A DNA stretch of 64,000 nucleotides from Delphinus delphis (Eukaryota; Chordata; Mammalia; Artiodactyla; Delphinidae), in contig NC_082683.1 of assembly GCF_949987515.2 (NCBI RefSeq), forward strand, positions 103,155,918-103,219,917, in the 5' to 3' direction. The notes under the pieces are model-generated. The model saw nothing but the letters and a program-made list of their open reading frames with translations, was not told the origin of the DNA and made no database searches. A program made the translations under genes and the position numbers. Of this stretch, positions 23,966 to 36,298 are shown in pieces (position 1 is the stretch's first letter; the number at the start of each line of letters is the position of its first letter).

Positions 23966-26900
23966 GCTCAGTCGTTGTGGCCCCCTTGCTGATAATCGTT
24001 CACTGTGTGAGTCATACCTGACACCGAAACACAGGATGTTTGAGTCCTAGTCCAGTGCTTGTTCTCTTGTTTGTCTATAGTTTCTTAGAGAATCATCATA
24101 AGGTAGTAATAGAATTTCGAAGAACTGAAGATAAAATCTTCTGAGATTGGCAGGGGACCAGGACTCTAACAATTTATCGACAATTAAAATTTGAAAATGG
24201 TAGAGAAAATAACTTTCATGTAAAAGGTGTCCACAAGATGCCTGATAACAGCAGCACGTGACTTGGTAGATGCTAATTTGACGACAGGCATCCCAGTGGG
24301 CCACATGCAGGGCTTGTACAGCTCACACAGGTGAAGACACCAAAGACGAGGGGGTCTGGCCTCCTCCTGTGCAGTTGGTGCGGAAATAGCTACCACTCCA
24401 TGGCCTTGCTCCTTCACTTTAATCCTACCCCTCCACTCCTTCCCCCCCTCCCCTGCCCTCCTACCCCGATTTCTGTTCTTAGCAGTATTTTTGATGATGT
24501 CAGAAGGACCCCTGAGCCTGGTGATGTTCGCTTGGGCTGCCACCATGCTTAGTACCTGGAGGTCAGGTACCTGCTGTGCGAAAGTTAACTCTGCAGGGAA
24601 GGATCTATGCAAAACTACGACTGGGGTGGAACTGGATGTGTAATTAGCATCCTCCCTGAAATGGGGGCGGCTCATGCTCAGGTATCCGTAAAGGGGGGTA
24701 TATGTCCAAAGCAGGAGAAATGCTACATTTGAGCAACTGAGAGTGCTTGTCTCTTTCCTGATAAGGCCCACGGGTTGCTGCTGGTGATGAGGTGGGGCTT
24801 TTAGCTGACTGAGGCCCTCATTTTGGACAACTAACAACAGTTCAAAGCTCTGAACTAGAAAGTTAGATGGTAAATTCGTTTGTGGACACAGCCCTTGATA
24901 AAAACCTGGGGGCTGTCAGCCCTTAAACCCTACGGGTTGTATGTAAACTTGTTCATCTTTACAGTAAAGTCTCCTAGGAATTGTCCTATTTTCCTCAGCC
25001 TAGTCAGTCTCTAAAACTGTAGGGCCAGCTCTGGGGGTCTCTTTAAATGAGTTCAGACTAGTAACATCTCTGCCTTAGAAACAGGCATTTGGTAGGAGGG
25101 AGGGAGGTACCCAGGAGCAGCAAGGATTATTTCCAGTTCAAGTTGAGTACGCAGCGCTTAATCATGCTGACACCTTGGAAAAATCAAGGCTTCTATGCCT
25201 CTCTCCCATCCAGAGATATCTGTGTTCTGACCTTGTTAATACTTATATTTGCAACGATTCAGGGTATTCCTTTAAGCACTTGAACTTCTGTGGTGTCCCT
25301 GTTACAACATCCGGGACAGTGTTTTTATTCTGTCTCACGTTGTTTTGCTGCCACAGCGTGAGTTCTCCCAGCGTTATCTCTCCAACCACACTTACTTAAG
25401 CGTCCTATTTTGAAAGACAGGAAAGAGCTTTCTGTTTGGAGTCGTCTCAGGGCGGGTGTCTGTGGACGGGGCCCAGGCACTGATAACCGTGAAGACTGTA
25501 TGTTGGCATCAGTGGGGAGGGAGCGCTTGTGAGGGCCCTCCCGCTGGGAAAGCCTGGGCAGAGCGACGGGGCACTGGCCTTTCTTCCCGCTTCTGCTTCC
25601 ATCTGGGACACTCTTTGCCTTTGGCTCAGGCAGCATCCCTGTTGCCGTGGGAATTGAACCAAATTTTTAGACTCTAGTACACATGAGCGCTGAATGGCTA
25701 GGAGGATGCTGCTAACCCTGAGAAAATAGGTTGAGGCCTCTGGCTGAACGTGCTGGAGCTGAGTGAGAAAAGACCACCTGCGGGGTTTGTTGTGTCCCTG
25801 ACCGAGAGCAGTTTTCCCCGGGCGCAGCTTTGTGGCATGGGGCACTTATATCTTTGGACTGAGGTAGAGTGTGTTTGTGGGTGTTTGAGTGAGCAGCTGT
25901 AAGCATAACTTCTTGTAAAAAGTTAACAAAGGATAAATTTTCTTGTCCTTTTAATAAGCGAGGCATTATTTTATCTGGTTATTTTATCTGGTTCTGTTGC
26001 TTTGGGCTGTCTACTAATGGAAATTCTTATTCAGGTACCTGAACCACAGGTGTGGTCTCAGTGATCTGTGACTTCATAGTGTGTTTGGGGGCAGCGGGGA
26101 GCGTCTCCAGAATGTGGCCTCCTCCCAGGTGGTGGGCTGGGGGCCCTGCCGAGGGGCTGGCAGCTGGCAGACAAAAGGCTTCCTCAGGCTTCCCTCTGGT
26201 CCTAGATGACTTTGACCTTCACCTCCCTAGGAATTCAAGGAGTAAGGGAGGATTTCTCTGCAGAAGGCTGAATCCCTGTTGACCCTGGTTTTTCTCCTTT
26301 TTGCCCCCTTATCTGCTGCAGCATATATCAAGTCCGTGGTCATTCCTGGCTCTCTCTCGAGGGTGAAAGGATCTCAGGGGTCAGACTGCACACAGGTGGG
26401 AAAAGGGGCAGGTGTCCAGTCTTAGGTTCAACGTGCAGGCCTTCGTCAGTCTGTTCCAGGCTGTTTCTGTTTCAAGTCTGTTCCAGCTCTCCTTCCTGTG
26501 CCAGCCCTTGGGGTCCTGATCACTTCTTGCCAATCTACCTACCTTCTCTCTGCAGCTCCCGTTGGGTTATTTGTTCTTGGATCTGATAAAGTTACCGTCT
26601 TGTCGGCAGGGAGTGTCTTGTTCTGTTGCTTCATCCGCAGATTCACAATCCTGATCTTCCAGCCACCAGAGTGACTCCCAGCAGCTGTTCCTTTATTCTG
26701 TGAGCAGGGCATGTGCCTTCGTTGCAGGTCCAGACCAGGATCAGCCCATTCCTAAAAGCTCTCTCCTGTGCTATTATTTTTTCCTCTTAATACTTGCCCA
26801 GTAAGCTGACTATCCCAGCTCCTTCCACTCCTGGCTCCTCTCTCCCTTCAGGACTTGCTTTCTCTGAAATCACCACTGCCTCCCAACCTGGCTGGTATCC

Positions 26901-27314
26901 TGGAGCTTCCTCAGAAATGAGGATCCTAGGCCTTCATCTTTCAGCCATTGTTCCTTTACAACAAACATTCGCATGACTACACTTAATTATGTTCATTCTG
27001 GTGGCTCCCATCAGGCTGGACACACGCCCAAATCCGTGACGGTTTTGAGGGAGGGAGTTTCTGTACTGACAGTTGTTAGTTACTTTCATTCTAAATGCTT
27101 CTGCCTGCTTGCAGCACTTGCCGTCTGGCCTTACTCCACGCCGGGGGCCTTAACACTTGTAGCCAACTTCTTTCCCACCCTCTGATAACAAAGCTTCATA
27201 CCTTTCTTCTCTGTCTCCTTCCTACAACTACCTGAACAACCAGCTTACCTTCAAAGCCCTGCCCTCACCCCAACACGGATACCAAAGCTGCCTGCCACCT
27301 AGGAAGCCTCCTAA
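23966..27314 (+). other. Intron 1 segment with no recognised exon
   Basis: No coding exon or clear repeat was recognised. A perfect 13-base tandem duplication lies at 25968-25993. A 217-codon minus frame at 24184-24837 has no recognised homology. Confidence 0.55.
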
Positions 27315-27485
27315 GTCCCACTTCTGCCACTTCCCAGCAGTGCGTCCTTGGACAGTTCACAACGTGTGTATCCTCTTTGTTCTCCAGTTTCCCCACCTGT
27401 GAAAGTAGTGAAATAGTATCTCCCGTACAGGCTTGTTGTAGGAACCGGATGGGTTGATCCAGGTGAACTTACAGCACTGTTTCGC
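27315..27485 (+). repeat. MIR
   Basis: 'cttctgccacttcccagcag', 'gtccttggacagttcacaac', 'ccagtttccccacctgtgaa' and 'caggcttgttgtaggaaccg' match MIR in forward order. Confidence 0.6.
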
Positions 27486-27944
27486 CGCCTGTTTGGGACA
27501 CTGTCAAATAGTTTGGTGGCTCATAGGGCACCTGGCCAAACATCTGGTCACACTTGGCGTCCCCTGGCTGTGGCCGTCTCTACAGGAAGAGCCTGCACTC
27601 AAGCAGGCAGTGAAGGCTGGTTGACTGAAGCTTTGCTGTCTTCAGCGTGTACAGTGGGGATAAGGGCCGATGGGAAGGTAAGGCGTCGCAGTCGTAGAGT
27701 TGGCAGAAGGTAGCTCCTTTTTTTGGGATAAGACCAGTACAATTTCTGTTTTAGAAAAGATCGCTTTGGTAGCAGTGAGCTCTGGTCATCCCAGTGCACG
27801 TGTGGGTTTGTAGCTTAAGAGCTTATTGCCTTCTCCCCGCCTGCTGCCCACCAGTGGCAGAACTTGACCTTGGTGGAAGTTGTTTCCAGTTCCAAGAGTC
27901 AGAACATTAGGTCCAGAGCTGAGGATCTGGGGTCAATTTGCTGA

Positions 27945-28060
27945 ATCTTTCCTGATCCTTGTCCTTTGTGTAAAAGGGACAGTTGTCGCTTCCTCAGAGT
28001 GCTTGTGGGGATGAATGGGAGTGGACGTGAAGCGGCTTGTACTGAGTACTCTTCTGCCTG
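27945..28060 (+). repeat. MIR fragment
   Basis: 'ttcctgatccttgtcctttg', 'taaaagggacagttgtcgct' and 'gtgcttgtggggatgaatgg' fit the 3' part of MIR. Confidence 0.4.
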
Positions 28061-30469
28061 CTTGCCCACACACCTCTACGCCTTCATTTTAGAGGAGAAA
28101 AAGAAATAGGCCCAGAGCTGTGGTTTCCATTCCGTCAGCTAGATGAAGGAGGAGGTGGGATGGGATGTTACGACGAGTGTTGCCATCTACTTTCACTTCT
28201 GCTTAGATTCTCTAAGCTTCTATAGGCAAGGAAGTAGTTTCTTTTTGCTTAAAGTGCCCTCAGTTGTACACGGAGGAGAAGATGATGTGTGGGAGATCGC
28301 AGCCACGGGCACATGGGTCCCCCCCTGGGCCAGGAGCCGGGGACGGCAGGGGTCTTTGTGCCCCACACACACCTCCCTTGGAGTCTGTCACCAGTCCACC
28401 GCGCATGGCTGGGTCTCTGACCCTGAGCTGGAAAGGGTCACTAGGAAGATCCAGGCCGTTGGGGTAACATCCGGTTAACAGCACATTGTCATCAAAGGAA
28501 TGCTGTAACGTGTTTGAGTTTCTTTTGTGTTCTTAAGCCCACGGCAGGGTCAGGGGAAGTGGGTGCCGTTCAGTTGTCTGTGGGCTAGATGGGCTGCCAT
28601 AGCTGAGAGCGCCTCTTTCACGCTGCGGCACTTCCATGAAACCTTCTGGAGCTTCCATGTCAGATGTCACAGGCCTAGGCTTAAATATATACCGTCTTTA
28701 ACTTCACGGATATACATCTCCACACATGCCAAGGAGACTCTGGGCATTTCTACAGCTAAGGCCGGGCACAAACAAATCAGTGTTGATTTGACCCAAGCCC
28801 TCGTCCATAAGGCCTAGACGTATTACAAGTGCTCTTAGCGTTCATCTCCAACCTGTCCATCTGCCTGTCCTCTTGCCTACCCGGAGTCCCCTCGTGCTCT
28901 CGTAGCCTCTGTCACTCTTGTTTCTGGGATCTAGATAAGGCAGGGAGCAGCAGTAGAAATAACTTTTTTTTTTTTTCTCTTTTCAATGAGGGCTCAAACT
29001 GGTTTTCAGATCAGCCTGCCCCGAGTGTGCCAGGCAGTGGGAAACAAAGGAAAGTTAGTGTGCTCAGGGAGCTTGGTTTACTCTTTGGGCTTAGTTCGTC
29101 TTTTCCTCTCACCTTCTGCTGCCATCTCTACAAACTCGTTTTCCACTCATGTGTGTATTTTATCCTTCTGCTGCAGCCAGATGCTAAAAGAAAAGGGAAT
29201 TCAGGGGAACCTGAGATAGTCATTCATCACAAGTCAAACTTTTTAGAAGATTAAGTAGCTTAAACGGAGCAGGCAGCTGGTCGTCCTCACTTGTAAAAAG
29301 GTGCCTGAATTTTCAAATCAGTGAGAAATCACGGTTCCCACCTTTCCCAGTTTCTAGTGCAAAATACAAGGCATCTGCTTCTCAGACAAGTAAAGGGAAA
29401 TCAAACACTTTAGTCTGAATTTACCAGGCTGCAAGTTAATTTTTTTTCTAGTTACTATTTCGTTAATTCTGCTAATTAGAATTTGCCTTTAACCAGAGCC
29501 TTTCATGAATTGAGACTGTGTGTTTCAAGTGATTCTTTTATACGGGGATTATATCAATGTTGATCTCAAGTGGTTAATTAAAACTAAAACCGTTACACGA
29601 CGCTCTGGTGTGTTATCTAAGCACTAAGGGCCTATGACTTGGATTTATTCTGGTAATACGTTTGTCTAAGTAACCTGTAAATGTACTTTTGATATTTGAA
29701 ATTGTTTGGATGGGTGAGGGAAAACAAAGGATTCATTTCTAATAGGCACCGATAACTTACGTTGGGCTCTTCTAATAAGCTAAACAACAAATATAACTCA
29801 GCCTAAATTTGAGCCTTCAACAGCTTCGAGAGCTGCTCCAGATCTATGGCACAGTAAATTGGGAGAATTAAAAACTATACCATGGACTGGGCACATGTTC
29901 TGCACTGTGCTTTTATATAGACTACTTTTTTCTAAGAGCTAACTCCATTATTGATATATGTGTCAGAAGTCGTTGACATGGAAGATGCCAACTATAGGCA
30001 TCTTAGGTTTCTGAAAAAGTGTTTACTGCATTTATTAAGGTTCTTGCAACTGTAGCCAGTAACCAACAGCACCATGAGGGTAGCTGTAATACGTCTGAAA
30101 TGAGACATAGTAATTCTTGTAAAACTACAGAAAACATTTTTGGATACTAAACATAGAATGACACTAGATGAGATGACTTATCCATCGTTTTGAAAGTTTT
30201 GGGTTTTTTTTTTTTTTGGATAAACAACAGACATCATCTTTTAAACACCGCAGAAGTAGAAAATTGACTAAAAGCCATTCCAGATAAACACTGTCCCTCC
30301 TCCTCTGCCTGCCCCTCTAGAGATCGGTTTTTAGGCTTGGAGGGGAAGCTTCTAAGTGTATTCGGTTTTGGCAGGTGGACACAGGGATGGTGGGGAGGGC
30401 TAGGAGGAAAGGAATTGAAGGAATTAAACAAGGTAGCAGATTAGACGGCTCAAAGGGGAGAGATTTTGG
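28061..30469 (+). other. Intron 1 segment with no recognised element
   Basis: No exon or clear repeat family was recognised. There are T-rich runs at 28965-28977 and 30208-30219. A 141-codon plus frame at 28829-29254 has no recognised homology. Confidence 0.5.
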
Positions 30470-31760
30470 AATATGGCTCATAAGATTTTAACTTTTTTCA
30501 ACTAATACATATGTAGGTTCCAAATTCAAAAGAGATAAAATAAGTCTTCTTTGTACCCTGTACCCCAGCCTAGAAGTGGTATTTGGTGTAAGCTGAACTA
30601 CTTGGATATCCTTCCGGAGATCTTTGATTGTGTAAGCATAGACTTGTGCTTTTACACACGCAGTTTCACACTTGCTTTTTCTTAATCAATCTTGATAAGC
30701 GTTTCATATTCATACAGATAGAGCAGCCACCATTCTTTTGGACAACTGCAGGCATTTGTATCCTGTTGTATATATGCATCGAGTCAGTTAACTTCCTTTA
30801 CCGATGACTCTTTGTAGCTTTATAAGTAATTCCTCAGCGAATATCCTTGCGCATACTTGCATGTATACTCACAGGATAAAATCCAAAGTGGACTTCCTAG
30901 AAGTAGAATTGCTATGCCCAAGAGTGTGTCCACTTAAACTGAGGGTCCCATGTTGTTCTTCAGAGAGAACCCGCGGGCAGTGTACCAGAAGTGTCTGCTT
31001 CTCGGTCTTTGCCAATCTGATAGGGAAAAATGATACACTGGAGTCTAAATTTGCTCACCCCTTAAGGTGAGTTTGAATATGTTAAGTGTCTGAGCCACTG
31101 TTAATGTCCTTTGCCCCTTCTTTTATGTTGGGGTTCTAGTATTCCTGATGTGTAGGAGCTCCTTATTCATTAAGGAAATGACTGCTTTGTCTAATGTGAC
31201 AAGTATTTTCCTGGTTTTGTCTTCTCACGTCTTTATGGTGTTTTCACCATGTAGATGTTTTAATTTTTATATAGGCAAATGTATCAATTTTTTGCGACTT
31301 CTGTGTGATTTAGAAAGGAATACCCATTCTATGTAAATTTACATAAATTTCATGTTTTTCTGGTATTGTTAGGGTTTCATCCTTTTACACTTAAGTCTTT
31401 GATTCATCCATCTAGATCTTAGATTGGCACAAGCTAAGGAGCCATCCTTGCTTATTTTTAAAATCTAGAAAACTATCCAGATGTCTCAAAAATTTCCCTT
31501 TACTATTTCGAATGCCTCCTTTTTATACACTAAATCCCCTTATGTACTAGATTTTCATTCTAGATTTTAAAAATTCGGTTTCATCTCTTTGTCTGCCTTT
31601 TCCTGCCCATATCATTGCTGTTATCGGTTATTGTAGCTTTATAATATCTCTTACCAGAGGCTAGTAGACATCATTCCAATGTTTAATAACTTCTCTGGCT
31701 ATTCCTGCCCCTCTTCCCATTAGAACCTTACAAATTTTCAGTCTAAAATAGATTCTAACT
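30470..31760 (-). mobile_element. Old LINE-1 (L1M-type), antisense in intron 1
   Basis: In reverse orientation the segment carries the classic antisense L1 series: 'ctagaagtagaattgctatg', 'ctttgccaatctgataggga', 'gtaggagctccttattcatt', 'tttgattcatccatctagat' and 'tattgtagctttataatatc'. It is heavily diverged and non-coding, and antisense to TENT5C. The left limit is approximate. Confidence 0.7.
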
Positions 31761-34114
31761 TTGAATCTACTACAATGTCAGAGATTTTAAAATATGTGAA
31801 CATTTTCATGCATAGGTACTACACCTCCCAGCCTCCACCCCCGCCCCAAGAATGAGTGATAGCTTTCCTCAGATTCTCTCTGGTCTTAGATGTTCCGCTT
31901 CTAATGTTAAGAGCTACTGTTCTAGAGGTGGGAGTAGTCCTGACTTTAGATGACTCTTTTTTTTTTTAAACAAGTCCTTAAAAAAAGGCACGAGTCAAAA
32001 GTGATTCCTACAACTATTCTCCTCTACAACATTATCGAGTTTCTTCCTAGAGATTTTCTTAAAATTAATTGTTCCTTCTTTTCCAAGTACTGATTGAATT
32101 GCAGCTCCTCTGTGGCTGCGACTTCTTATGCCCACATCAGAAACCCGAGCCTTGGAAGCACGCTAACAACTGATACACAGGGTAAAGCAAGTTGTATTTT
32201 TATAGGTAAATCAACACACCTGGCAGAAATCTATGTCACTAAATCATAGTTTAAGAGTGTTTCAAAACAAAGCTGGACCCATACCTTTCTGTAACCATTT
32301 GAACTTAATCGTGTAGTGCCCTACACACTTGGCACAAGTGGAACGTGTGCTACGCTCGTCATTAAAGGGGCCACAAAGAACCAAGCGCATATAGAGCACG
32401 TTAAAAAGAGATCTCTACTGTCCCAGATCTGACTTGAAACCAAAGGACGGCCTCAGTAAACATCAGGTATTTCATCACAAATTTTGCCTGGTATCCGTAA
32501 CTTAGAAGTGCTTTGGTAGGATAATCTAGATAGCCTAGGGCTTTCTAACGCTGTCCAAACAGGTTTGAAGGAAAACGTTTACCTTCCCTTTGGCAAGTAT
32601 TCTTCAGTAGCAAGCAGAAGAGTGCCCATCCCCCATTGGCCTTCCTGGAGCCTGCTTTAATCACGTGATCTACTTTCCCATGGCCGACTAAGCGAATTCA
32701 GTCTCTTAACCTACATACTAAAGGGAGCCTGTGATCTGGCCTGAGAAGAGGCGCATGATGGCCGGACTGGACAACTTGTCAAGTCTCGGCTGTCTTCTGC
32801 CCCTCAAACCCCAGCTGAGAGCTCTTGTTACCTTTCTGTCAGCTGTGTCCCCGCCCCATAAATGAGCTCCTCTGTGGCCTTCCCGTTCGCCCCAATCAAC
32901 TGACACTTCTTCTACCTTCATATTACGTTTTCTTTCGCCGACACACTGCCTCATATTGAGACATTGTGTTCTCACCCTCCTCCTTGACGGCCAGCTCCCA
33001 GAAAGCTCGTCTTGGTGTGTCCAATGGTGCCCCCAACATGGATCGACAACCATCCCATTGATCTGAGCTCTATAGATAAGGCGAGGGTCCCTGGCGCCAG
33101 TGCAGGATTAAAAACCCAAGCTGGAACCCCAGGACCACGCACGCTGGACGTGCTTTCAAAGGCAGCTGCTTCCAAACAATGAAGCTGCAGGTCATTGGGA
33201 TGGATTCTGTGTGTCTAGCGAGTCAGAAAAGTGAAGGGGGGGCCAAACTTTCTGTTTGCAGTGAAGTCTGAGGGCAGCGCCTCAGCCTTTTACATCCATC
33301 TAGCTAATATGTGACCCATGTGGATCCAAAGCACCTGGGCTTTCTAATGTATCCGTTTTTGTTATTACATATTAGCATTTCCAGGGGATCTGCCGTTTCA
33401 TTTTCTGAACAATATAACTTAGTTGAAAATTACTTTGGTAACCTTGTGGTTCTAGCCGGTGATGTGCGAGAAACATGTTTTGCTCCTAGTACTGAGTGCT
33501 AACTTTGTTCTCCTTGGGTAGACTGCAGGGATTCTTTTTCAAAACACAGTTGAAAAATCACACTGCCCTGAGGAGGTTTTCCATATCCTGTGTGGGGCCT
33601 CCTTGCTGGGCAGAGCGGTTCCACTGCTTGGCTGACCTAACCCTTTGTTACTCAGGAATTTTGTCATTCAGACACCTCCTTGGTCCTCCCCTGGGTAACA
33701 GGATTGTTTGTTACGGGGCAGACAGCTCCCGTAAGTGAAGAGGATATCGGCGTATTTGATTCTAGCAGGACTAAGCCCAGGGTTGAGAAGAGAAGGAAGC
33801 TTCTCTTGTGGATCCTGTGTTCTGTGTGGGCATTGTCCCGAGGTATCAACCAGCTCAGGCTGTAGTTAGGGAGCCCAAAGCAGGAGAGGTGATTTCCATG
33901 GAAAACAAGGAAAATCAGCAAAACCTATAGACCCTTTACTGAATCATGTTGTGTTTAGGTTACTCGGTTTAGTAAGTTTGTCTGCTTCCCTTCACACACA
34001 GACTCCACCCCCGACCCTACCCTCATGCAGACAAAACGGGCAAAACAAACAAACCCCACAGAAAACAAAAGTCCGAAGTTGTCAGATTTGGTGTAGAGTA
34101 AGTTTATGTGTATA
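31761..34114 (+). other. Intron 1 3' segment with no recognised exon
   Basis: Apart from a possible eroded DNA-transposon end at about 31811-31925, nothing was recognised. Open frames are short and featureless. Confidence 0.5.
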
Positions 34115-34220
34115 TCGTCCTTACTCCATGCAGGCACTGTTCTTAACGTGCTTAAACTTGCTTAATCCTCAGCAGCAGCACCGGGCAGCAGGTGCTCTTG
34201 GCCACTTTGCGGTAAGGAAG
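34115..34220 (-). repeat. MIR fragment, reverse, close to the exon 2 acceptor
   Basis: 'catgcaggcactgttcttaa' and 'gcttaatcctcagcagcagc' followed by 'gcggtaaggaagatgttcag' fit a reverse MIR 3' part. It ends about 95 bases before exon 2. Confidence 0.45.
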
Positions 34221-34316
34221 ATGTTCAGAGAGAAACCAGCATCGTCTCTGAGTCCCTGGAGCTGCTTTGCCACATAGAAGTGAATCCTCACTCTGTTTCT
34301 CTTCCCTCTCTTTCAG

Positions 34317-34342
34317 TTTCCCCGGCAAGGACATCCCCCAAG
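34317..34342 (+). other. TENT5C: Exon 2 5' UTR and start context
   Basis: Exon 2 begins directly after TTTCAG at 34311-34316. These 26 nt of 5' UTR precede the start codon. The context CCAAG-ATG-G has the favoured A at -3 and G at +4. Confidence 0.85.
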
Positions 34343-35518
34343 ATGGCAGAGGAGAGCCCCAGTACCAGCGACTGCGTGTCCTTCAGCGTGCTCACCTGGG
34401 ACCAGGTGAGCCGGCTGCATGAGGTCCTGACCGAGGTCGTACCCATCCACGGACGAGGCAACTTCCCCACCTTGGAGATCACGCTGAAGGACATCGTGCA
34501 GACAGTCCGCGGCCGGCTGGAGGAGGCGGGCATCAAAGTGCAGGACGTCCGGCTGAACGGCTCCGCGGCCGGCCACGTCTTGGTCAAAGACAACGGGTTG
34601 GGTTGCAAAGACCTGGACCTCATCTTCCACGTGGCTCTGCCCACGGAGGCCGAGTTTCAGCTGGTCAGGGATGTGGTTCTGTGCTCCCTCCTGAACTTCC
34701 TGCCGGAGGGCGTGAACAAGCTGCGGATCAGCCCAGTCACCCTGAAGGAGGCGTACGTCCAGAAGCTAGTGAAGGTGCGCACGGACACCGACCGCTGGAG
34801 TCTGATCTCCCTCTCCAACAAGAACGGGCGGAACGTGGAGCTGAAGTTCGTGGACTCCATCCGGCGTCAGTTCGAGTTCAGTGTGGACTCTTTCCAGATC
34901 ATCCTGGACTCCCTGCTCTTCTTCTATGACTGCTCCAGCCACCCCGTCTCCGAGCACCTGCACCCCACTGTCATCGGGGAGAGCGTGTACGGGGACTTCG
35001 AGGAAGCCTTGGACCACCTGCAGAACAGACTCATCGCCACCAAGAACCCCGAGGAGATCCGGGGCGGGGGGCTGCTCAAGTACAGCAACCTCCTGGTGCG
35101 GGACTTCAGGCCCACCGACCAGGACGAGATCAAGACCCTGGAGCGCTACATGTGTTCCCGCTTCTTCATCGACTTCCCCGACATCCTCGAGCAGCAGAGG
35201 AAGCTGGAGACATACCTGCAGAACCACTTCGCTGAGGAGGAGAGGAGCAAGTACGACTACCTCATGACCCTGCGCAGGGTAGTGAACGAGAGCACCGTGT
35301 GCCTCATGGGCCACGAGCGCAGGCAGACCCTGAACCTCATCTCCCTGCTGGCCCTGCGCGTGCTGGCCGAGCAGAACATCATCCCCAATGCCACCACTGT
35401 CACCTGTTACTACCAGCCCGCGCCGTACGTCAGTGACGGCAACTTCAACAATTACTACGTGGCCCACCCTCCGGTCACCTACAGCCAGCCCTACCCCACC
35501 TGGCTGCCCTGTAACTAA
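34343..35518 (+). CDS. TENT5C: TENT5C (FAM46C), terminal nucleotidyltransferase 5C / non-canonical poly(A) polymerase
   Basis: The 391-residue protein is recognised as TENT5C, and the length equals that of the human protein as I recall it. The family adds poly(A) to mRNAs, notably those of secreted and ER-targeted proteins; TENT5C is best known in plasma cells, where it is a myeloma tumour suppressor, and also acts in red-cell and sperm development. Seen directly: the nucleotidyltransferase G-S motif at G73-S74, the catalytic D-x-D at D90/D92 and a third acidic residue at E166. These match the published TENT5 active site. The C-terminal part (about 200-391) contains the conserved R-G-G-G-L-L-K-Y-S stretch at 240-248 and ends in W-L-P-C-N. 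The whole frame lies in one exon, as in other mammals. The start is the first AUG of the inferred spliced mRNA, with A at -3 and G at +4. An in-frame ATG at 34280 lies in the intron and is not used in the spliced form. The coding exon is CpG-rich compared with its flanks. Alternative family members TENT5A, B and D differ in length and N-terminus. Confidence 0.98.
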   Translation: MAEESPSTSDCVSFSVLTWDQVSRLHEVLTEVVPIHGRGNFPTLEITLKDIVQTVRGRLEEAGIKVQDVRLNGSAAGHVLVKDNGLGCKDLDLIFHVALPTEAEFQLVRDVVLCSLLNFLPEGVNKLRISPVTLKEAYVQKLVKVRTDTDRWSLISLSNKNGRNVELKFVDSIRRQFEFSVDSFQIILDSLLFFYDCSSHPVSEHLHPTVIGESVYGDFEEALDHLQNRLIATKNPEEIRGGGLLKYSNLLVRDFRPTDQDEIKTLERYMCSRFFIDFPDILEQQRKLETYLQNHFAEEERSKYDYLMTLRRVVNESTVCLMGHERRQTLNLISLLALRVLAEQNIIPNATTVTCYYQPAPYVSDGNFNNYYVAHPPVTYSQPYPTWLPCN

Positions 35519-36100
35519 CCTTGAGACCCGAGGGTTTCCGCAGGGGGGAACCCCCGTAGGGCGAGGGCTCTCAGGTAGGGGAGACTCCTTCTAGATGTAG
35601 ATGTTTGGCTTTTAAAGGGGAACTCAGCTCTGATAATGCTTTTTTTTTTTTTTTTTCTTTGTGTGCCCATTGGAATGGGTCTCCAGTATATCATGAGCCA
35701 ACCCTAAAGGGACCTGTTATTCCAGGGCCACTTTGGAAAATGCTATAGGAACTATGACCCATCCACATCTTTCCAAGACAGACACTAACATGCCGTGTTC
35801 CAAACGTCGGCACGGGGCCGTCCGAGCTCCGTGCGGTCATTGAGCTTGGGAAACACGTGGGCAGTGTAGAAGTCTCCAGCTGCTGGGCTTCTCACTGGAG
35901 CCTAGGGTAGGGGGTGTCGGCCCTCACTTGGAATCCTCAGCACTTACGTGAAAGTTGTGCGGATGGTCTATTTTCTTGTGTCCATTTTAGTCCTGCAGAA
36001 AATGGTAAACATGAGGGTGCTCTTGTGGCTTAATTTTTGTTCAAGGGACTAAATTGCTTATGTTTATTCTGTGTCAGCAGAGCTGAGGATTTCTCTCCTC

Positions 36101-36259
36101 AATAAACCAAAGCCGATAGCTGGAGAATTACTATCTGGTTGGAAGTGGTTTATGCTTTAGATGCCGTGCTATCACGAGGAGTTGTGAGATATTGCTGAGA
36201 AAAAAAAAAAAGAAAAAAAAAAGACCTTTTCTTGAAATGTAACTTGAAAACAAAATAAA
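36101..36259 (+). terminator. TENT5C: Possible proximal poly(A) signals
   Basis: AATAAA occurs at 36101-36106 and 36254-36259, about 600-740 bases after the stop codon. Use would give a short-UTR mRNA. T/G-rich sequence follows the first at about 36135-36155. The hexamer alone is weak evidence. Confidence 0.35.
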
Positions 36260-36298
36260 CTGTGCAACATAACGTTCAGTAGAATTGTGGTGGGGGAT

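Larger units (their letters stand above)
18533..34316 (+). other. TENT5C: TENT5C intron 1 (about 15.8 kb)
   Basis: The intron runs from GTGAGT at 18533 to a long pyrimidine tract (about 34291-34314) and CAG at 34314-34316. A plausible branch point is the A at 34290 in the context CTCAC, 27 nt before exon 2. A two-exon gene with a large first intron and a total span of about 21 kb fits the known human TENT5C structure (about 22 kb). No internal coding exon was recognised. The intron holds the 3' part of the CpG island, an antisense L1M relic and a few MIR and L2 fragments. Confidence 0.85.

Noticed and set aside
24184..24837. 217-codon minus frame in intron 1
   Set aside because: No recognisable homology or splice/promoter context; treated as chance.
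34766..35467. 233-codon minus-strand open frame inside the TENT5C coding exon
   Set aside because: It is antisense to a conserved, GC-rich coding frame. Such frames arise from codon bias. No domain or start context supports it.
35640..35656. T-rich run after the TENT5C stop as a possible SINE tail
   Set aside because: No SINE body or target duplication adjoins it; it is part of the 3' UTR.
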